Source: an uncultured Parabacteroides sp.
GTDB taxonomy: Bacteria; Bacteroidota; Bacteroidia; Bacteroidales; Tannerellaceae
Assembly: GCA_937890135.1 (NCBI GenBank)
Contig: CALBYC010000185.1
Coordinates: 1 to 19,777, forward strand
Reading direction: 5' to 3'
DNA length: 19,777 nucleotides
Numbering within the stretch: position 1 is the first letter of the stretch; each line of letters begins with the position of its first letter. The notes beneath the pieces are model-generated. The model did no database searches. It was given only the letters and a program-made list of their open reading frames with translations, and was not told the origin of the DNA. Of the stretch, positions 16,582-19,777 are shown piece after piece. The position numbers were made by a program, and so were the translations under genes.

Positions 16582-16606
16582 CCTGCCTTTATTTGGCCAT
16601 GGCAGG
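16582..16606 (-). other. Hairpin in the mfa1-mfa2 spacer
   Basis: CCTGCC (16582-16587) and GGCAGG (16601-16606) form a six-pair GC-rich stem with a 13-base loop, 54 bases after the major fimbrillin stop. No T-run follows on the minus strand, so a classical terminator is unlikely. It could stabilise the 3' end of the abundant mfa1 message or attenuate read-through. Confidence 0.35.
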
Positions 16607-16659
16607 CAATGGCGTGGATTTCCATATTGAGAGAATATGAATGAATAGACTATTACAAA

Positions 16660-18363
16660 TTACAAATCCACATCCTGAGTACGTTTTGCCCAAGACAAGA
16701 TGTTTACCTGTGCATTGATGTAACTATGTTCCTTATCTGCCGGTTCTTCTGGAATCTCTGGGATATCCGGTTCACCAGGACCTGATACGCTATTTATATT
16801 GATTTCATACCAGTTGTTGCGGACTACGCCATAACGTCCCAGATGCTTTTCTTCTTCGTAAGCAGGATTGTTCTTATCCCCTTCATATTTTGTAGGATCA
16901 TCACCGAAGTGTTTGATAAGAGATGTGTAATAATACATCACACCGCCTTTGTAGAATCTGATTGTGCCGTCCGAAGCTTCTAATATGGCTTTGGCCTGGT
17001 CCTCAGTCAGCCCCCCTTCATTGCCTTGCACTTCTATTAAGTTCTTTAATGCCTGACTATCCTTTACCGTCAGACCTCCTGTTGGATTTGATGATATTTT
17101 CAAAGACTCGCCGGCGCCCAAAGCATTAGCACCCGTCAATTGAGCCGTAGCAAATTGCACGAAATCATTTTCGGAATAAATAGCCGAATTATTGCCAAGA
17201 ATGAACAGGTTGTCATCATCTTTTCCATCTTTCAGTTTGAATGTAGCTTGCAACAAGATACTTGTCAAATTATTAGCTTTCATCTCCGTTGCCATCGTCG
17301 TATTTTCCGCACAATATTCATTCGCACTCATGTTGTTCCAGCTTTCTGGAGCATCGGCAGCCGTGAATCGGTTCAAGTCGTCGTCATTCGTCGAACCATA
17401 GTTCGGGTCTATCGCCCAATAAACACGGTAAGGATTCGGTGCGTAGCCAAAGAAACGGTTCACTTCAGCATCAGCATAATAACCATCCCACGTGCTCCAA
17501 GCAGAGACGTTGCGGATAGGATAATATTCCTTATTGGTCAGGTTCAATCTCCAGCCTTCGAACTTCACGGTGGCTCCATCGTAAGTTGAACCAGGGTTAG
17601 AGATAGTCAGCGTATTGTCTGTTCCATTCTTGACAGAAGTTGTCACCTTGGCTACGGCACGTTCCACATATATTTGGTTTGCATTCGCGGCATCGGATTC
17701 AGCAGCAGCCTGTGTAGAATAAATCGTCAAGGGGACCAAAGTCGTAACCTGATGGTCCTCTTTGCTCTCTGATTCTTGTTTTCCAGGCTGATTACTTACC
17801 GGAGCGTTTGTCATCAAGAAGTTGGCATCAGTTCCTACCTTTGCCATCTTATCCAAGTCAACTGTCTGTGCGACATCGTTCAACGCAAGCAAATTCCCGG
17901 AAAAATCCTTGCCATTGAATTTTAATTTATTTCCTTCTACACTAAAATAACCGCCATTATTGACAATAGCCAACGCATATACTTTATCATTGCCTTTCGG
18001 TTTCGTAATTTCAATCACCCCGGAAGGATATTTAACGGTAACATTGCCTCCGGCCTCCGTTCCCGCCAATGAGGTCAAAGAATGCGCCTCCAAGCAAGTG
18101 GCTTCCGTTTCACTTGCCCCTTGGAAGAAAGCCAGGATGATATTGTTCACCTTATACTCATCCGCCAGCCCGTCATCAAAAACATCATTTCCATTACCGG
18201 CTTTTACGGAATTGCCTGATACAGTAGGTAAATTGACGGTTACTTTCACATACCCGACTTCTCCTTTGCCGCCATTCACATCGCCTTTATCCACGATGTC
18301 GTCCGAGCAGCTGAAAGACAAGGCAGCTGCCAAAACACTTGCTAAAAAAAACTTCTTTTTCAT
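16660..18363 (-). CDS. mfa1: Mfa1-like major fimbrillin
   Basis: This 567-residue protein has a lipoprotein-type signal (LSFSC, Cys19; the lipobox is relaxed, as often in Bacteroidetes). It then shows the pilin N-domain: GYVKVTVNLPTVSGNSVKAGNG, KVNNIILAFFQG, VYALAIVNNGGYF and QIYVERAVAKVTT (about 225-238). The C-domain ends YGVVRNNWYEININSVSGPGEPD, then INAQVNILSWAKRTQDVDL, the Mfa1 C-terminal signature. In this family the lipidated precursor reaches the outer surface, a protease trims the N-terminus and a C-terminal strand joins subunits. The basic site at Lys54 (SVK/AG) is a plausible trimming point, by analogy with P. gingivalis. It is the second gene of the operon, 75 bases after the DUF3575 gene. 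Its size and position suggest the shaft subunit. Confidence 0.88.
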   Translation of the reverse strand: MKKKFFLASVLAAALSFSCSDDIVDKGDVNGGKGEVGYVKVTVNLPTVSGNSVKAGNGNDVFDDGLADEYKVNNIILAFFQGASETEATCLEAHSLTSLAGTEAGGNVTVKYPSGVIEITKPKGNDKVYALAIVNNGGYFSVEGNKLKFNGKDFSGNLLALNDVAQTVDLDKMAKVGTDANFLMTNAPVSNQPGKQESESKEDHQVTTLVPLTIYSTQAAAESDAANANQIYVERAVAKVTTSVKNGTDNTLTISNPGSTYDGATVKFEGWRLNLTNKEYYPIRNVSAWSTWDGYYADAEVNRFFGYAPNPYRVYWAIDPNYGSTNDDDLNRFTAADAPESWNNMSANEYCAENTTMATEMKANNLTSILLQATFKLKDGKDDDNLFILGNNSAIYSENDFVQFATAQLTGANALGAGESLKISSNPTGGLTVKDSQALKNLIEVQGNEGGLTEDQAKAILEASDGTIRFYKGGVMYYYTSLIKHFGDDPTKYEGDKNNPAYEEEKHLGRYGVVRNNWYEININSVSGPGEPDIPEIPEEPADKEHSYINAQVNILSWAKRTQDVDL

Positions 18364-18438
18364 TTCTTGCTTAAAATTGATTTAGTTATTGAATTTGTGT
18401 CTATTTTATTTTCCCGTAGAATGACTTACCGATAGCCT

Positions 18439-19032
18439 TTAAAATACATAAACAGCACTGAGAGCCGCTTGGGTAGGACCGACATAATGCTTTTTCACCG
18501 TTTTTCTCTTTGTCCCACAATGGGTACAAGGGTAAACATCGGAGTTTAGATAAAGGTATCCGACCCCGATGGAAGCCTCCAGGTTCCAATGTTTGCCTAA
18601 CACCCAGCTGTAGCCATAACTTAACCCGGCACCTGTGCCCCATCCTTGATGGCGTTCATCCTCCGTGCCCAACCATCTGACATCGGATACATTATATATC
18701 AGGAAGGGGACATGCAAACCTATGAAATGCTTGTAAAAGCTTTCAGTAAACCAATAACGGATTTCTGGATGAAGCCGGAAATGTTTGGTGGAACGTGCGA
18801 AACTTCCATCATCTTTCTTCGAGGCAAAAGGATTCAAACCAATTTCCGCCTCCATTGTCCATTTCGAAGCCCAGCGCACTTCCATTCCCACGTTCGGAGT
18901 AGCCGTGGGCCAGTATAAGGCGTTTGTCTTTAATGCAATCGTAGCTCCCCGTTCATTTTCCAACGAACTCTGTGCATAGCCTTGCACACAAGAGGCAGCT
19001 AATAAAACCAACAGATATACTACTTTTCTCAT
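18439..19032 (-). CDS. DUF3575 outer-membrane protein of the fimbrial operon
   Basis: This 197-residue protein has a signal peptide (MRKVVYLLVLLAASCVQGYAQ). Its DUF3575-type body includes IALKTNALYWPTATPNVGMEVRW, LHPEIRYWFTESFYKHFIGLHV, the CTHCG pair near residue 169, and the close HYVGPTQAALSAVYVF, whose terminal phenylalanine is typical of outer-membrane barrels. Genes of this family commonly head FimA/Mfa-type fimbrial operons in Bacteroidales. Their role is not established; a part in subunit export or assembly is a guess. An alternative lipobox-like AASC (Cys14) exists, but cleavage at YAQ fits the family better. It is the first gene after a structured leader. Confidence 0.88.
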   Translation of the reverse strand: MRKVVYLLVLLAASCVQGYAQSSLENERGATIALKTNALYWPTATPNVGMEVRWASKWTMEAEIGLNPFASKKDDGSFARSTKHFRLHPEIRYWFTESFYKHFIGLHVPFLIYNVSDVRWLGTEDERHQGWGTGAGLSYGYSWVLGKHWNLEASIGVGYLYLNSDVYPCTHCGTKRKTVKKHYVGPTQAALSAVYVF

Positions 19033-19063
19033 CTATATACTTTATTAATCCCATTCTCATTGT

Positions 19064-19127
19064 GTTTTAGGTTCTGTGATTTTTATGCTACCATTCAATC
19101 TTTCAATTGAAACCTATTACCTAAAAC
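19064..19127 (-). promoter_or_regulatory. Structured 5' leader of the fimbrial operon
   Basis: A perfect nine-base inverted repeat, GTTTTAGGT at 19064-19072 and ACCTAAAAC at 19119-19127, encloses a second hairpin: TTCAAT (19094-19099) with ATTGAA (19106-19111) around a six-base loop. The nested stems end 32 bases before the start codon of the first gene, in the presumed untranslated leader. It matches no riboswitch class I recognise. Confidence 0.4.
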
Positions 19128-19160
19128 TATTTCTTAGTAAGTATGGCATTTATTTGGCTG

Positions 19161-19168
19161 CAAAAATA
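19161..19168 (-). promoter_or_regulatory. Candidate -7 box of the fimbrial operon
   Basis: TATTTTTG on the minus strand matches TAnnTTTG exactly. The place of the -33 box, about 20 bases upstream, is occupied by a run of seven G (19185-19191) rather than TTTG; a TTTG at 19178-19181 is too close. Transcription would begin near 19155, giving a leader of roughly 120 bases. Confidence 0.4.
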
Positions 19169-19201
19169 TATAAAAAAGCAAACCGGGGGGGTATTTTTAA
19201 C

Positions 19202-19440
19202 ATAAAAAAATAAAAAACATTTTCAAGCGAAAAATGACAATTCTTTCCAAGGAGGTCATCCATTCACCCGCTTTCGCTCCCAAATCCATGCGGGGGAAAT
19301 GAGAAATGAGTGCGAAGAATTGGAAAAACGCTCGCATCCTTTCCATAAAATGGCGGTAGCCCTTTCGGGAAAAGCCCGCAGCCGGTTTACGCCCGCAAAG
19401 CATCCAACAGACGCAACGATGGCGATGGAATGAAAAAGTC
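19202..19440 (-). other. Spacer of unknown content
   Basis: No convincing gene is seen between the fimbrial promoter region and the dnaJ terminator. An open frame exists on the minus strand, but its product (rich in Phe, Arg and Cys, running over the terminator hairpin) looks non-coding. The stretch is more GC-rich than the neighbouring leader. On the minus strand it can form a GNRA-capped hairpin, CCC-GAAA-GGG at 19360-19369, inside a GCGG/CCGC stem (19353-19356 with 19376-19379). Confidence 0.3.
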
Positions 19441-19442
19441 AT

Positions 19443-19486
19443 AAAAAGAGCGGGGCACGTGTACTGGCCGTACGCGCGCCCCGCTC
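19443..19486 (-). terminator. Intrinsic terminator of dnaJ
   Basis: GAGCGGGGC (19448-19456) pairs perfectly with GCCCCGCTC (19478-19486), and the stem continues inward through a GTAC/GTAC pairing to a TGGCC loop. On the minus strand it is followed by TTTTT (19443-19447). It begins 22 bases after the dnaJ stop codon. Confidence 0.85.
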
Positions 19487-19508
19487 CTTTCAACAACGCC
19501 CAACTGCC

Positions 19509-19777
19509 TCAATCAAACAATCGGCGGAATTTATCAAAGAATTTCTCTTTCATCGTCTTGTTCGGCTGGAAATTGTCCGATTTGTCCAACTCGGCCAGGC
19601 TCTTCTTTTCAGACTCGCTCAATGACTCAGGCACATAGACACTGACATTGACCAGCAAGTCTCCGGTTCCATATCCGTTCACGGAAGGAAGTCCCTTGTT
19701 ACGCAACCTGAGCACTTTGCCCGGCTGGGTACCCGGCTCGATTTTCATTTTCACTTTCCCGTCGACCGTGGGAACTT
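19509..19777 (-). CDS. dnaJ: Chaperone DnaJ, C-terminal end (N-terminus beyond window)
   Basis: The last 89 codons of a minus-strand gene continue off the right edge. The product reads VPTVDGKVKMKIEPGTQPGK, RLRNKGLPSVNGYGTGDLLV, VSVYVPESLSESEKKSL, and ends MKEKFFDKFRRLFD. This is the second C-terminal substrate-binding domain and dimerisation tail of DnaJ (Hsp40), the co-chaperone that hands unfolded clients to DnaK and stimulates its ATPase in the cytoplasm. The J-domain and zinc-finger region lie outside the window. A strong terminator follows, so the gene ends its operon, and the fimbrial operon downstream is a separate unit. Confidence 0.93.
   Translation of the reverse strand, partial: VPTVDGKVKMKIEPGTQPGKVLRLRNKGLPSVNGYGTGDLLVNVSVYVPESLSESEKKSLAELDKSDNFQPNKTMKEKFFDKFRRLFD

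Noticed and set aside
19250..19269. AAGGAGGTCATCCA resembles the complement of the 16S rRNA 3' end
   Set aside because: Only about 14 bases match, with one difference, and no other rRNA sequence flanks it. Chance is the simpler explanation.
19197..19496. 99-codon minus-strand open frame before the fimbrial operon
   Set aside because: Its first part runs through the dnaJ terminator hairpin, and the product composition looks like translated non-coding DNA.

Overview
The window looks like chromosomal DNA of a Bacteroidales bacterium, most likely Parabacteroides or a close relative. The evidence is moderate AT-richness, Bacteroidetes-type promoter boxes (TTTG / TAnnTTTG), few Shine-Dalgarno sites, a type III pantothenate kinase beside a Bacteroidales outer-membrane protein, and a Mfa/Fim-type (type V) pilus operon. 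A type IX secretion (T9SS) C-terminal signal on one protein argues for a lineage with that secretion system, rather than typical gut Bacteroides. The genus is an inference.

Left part (1-4607, all minus strand): aroB then cutC form one short operon. coaX, a FadL-like outer-membrane protein and an exported protein of unknown function (cut by the left edge) form a second, tightly packed one. coaX and the porin-like gene overlap by 14 bases.

Middle (4744-6303, plus strand): a three-gene unit encodes an ECF sigma factor, a small single-pass membrane protein and a small secreted protein with two LTP motifs resembling CpxP/Spy. It looks like an envelope-sensing sigma module whose membrane protein could be the anti-sigma factor. 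A hairpin plus U-run ends it.

Right part (6527-19032, minus strand): a six-gene fimbrial operon. In transcription order it encodes a DUF3575 outer-membrane protein, a Mfa1-like major fimbrillin, a Mfa2-like anchor lipoprotein, two further fimbrillin-like lipoproteins, and an 1856-residue secreted protein. That last protein has a carbohydrate-binding-like region and a T9SS C-terminal sorting domain. The layout parallels P. gingivalis mfa1-mfa5, where the last gene also encodes a large T9SS-exported accessory protein, but the terminal protein here shows no visible von Willebrand A motif. The operon has a structured 5' leader and an odd spacer between mfa1 and mfa2.

Right edge (19509-19777): the C-terminus of DnaJ on the minus strand, followed by a strong intrinsic terminator. 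No rRNA, tRNA, CRISPR array, insertion sequence or phage gene was seen.
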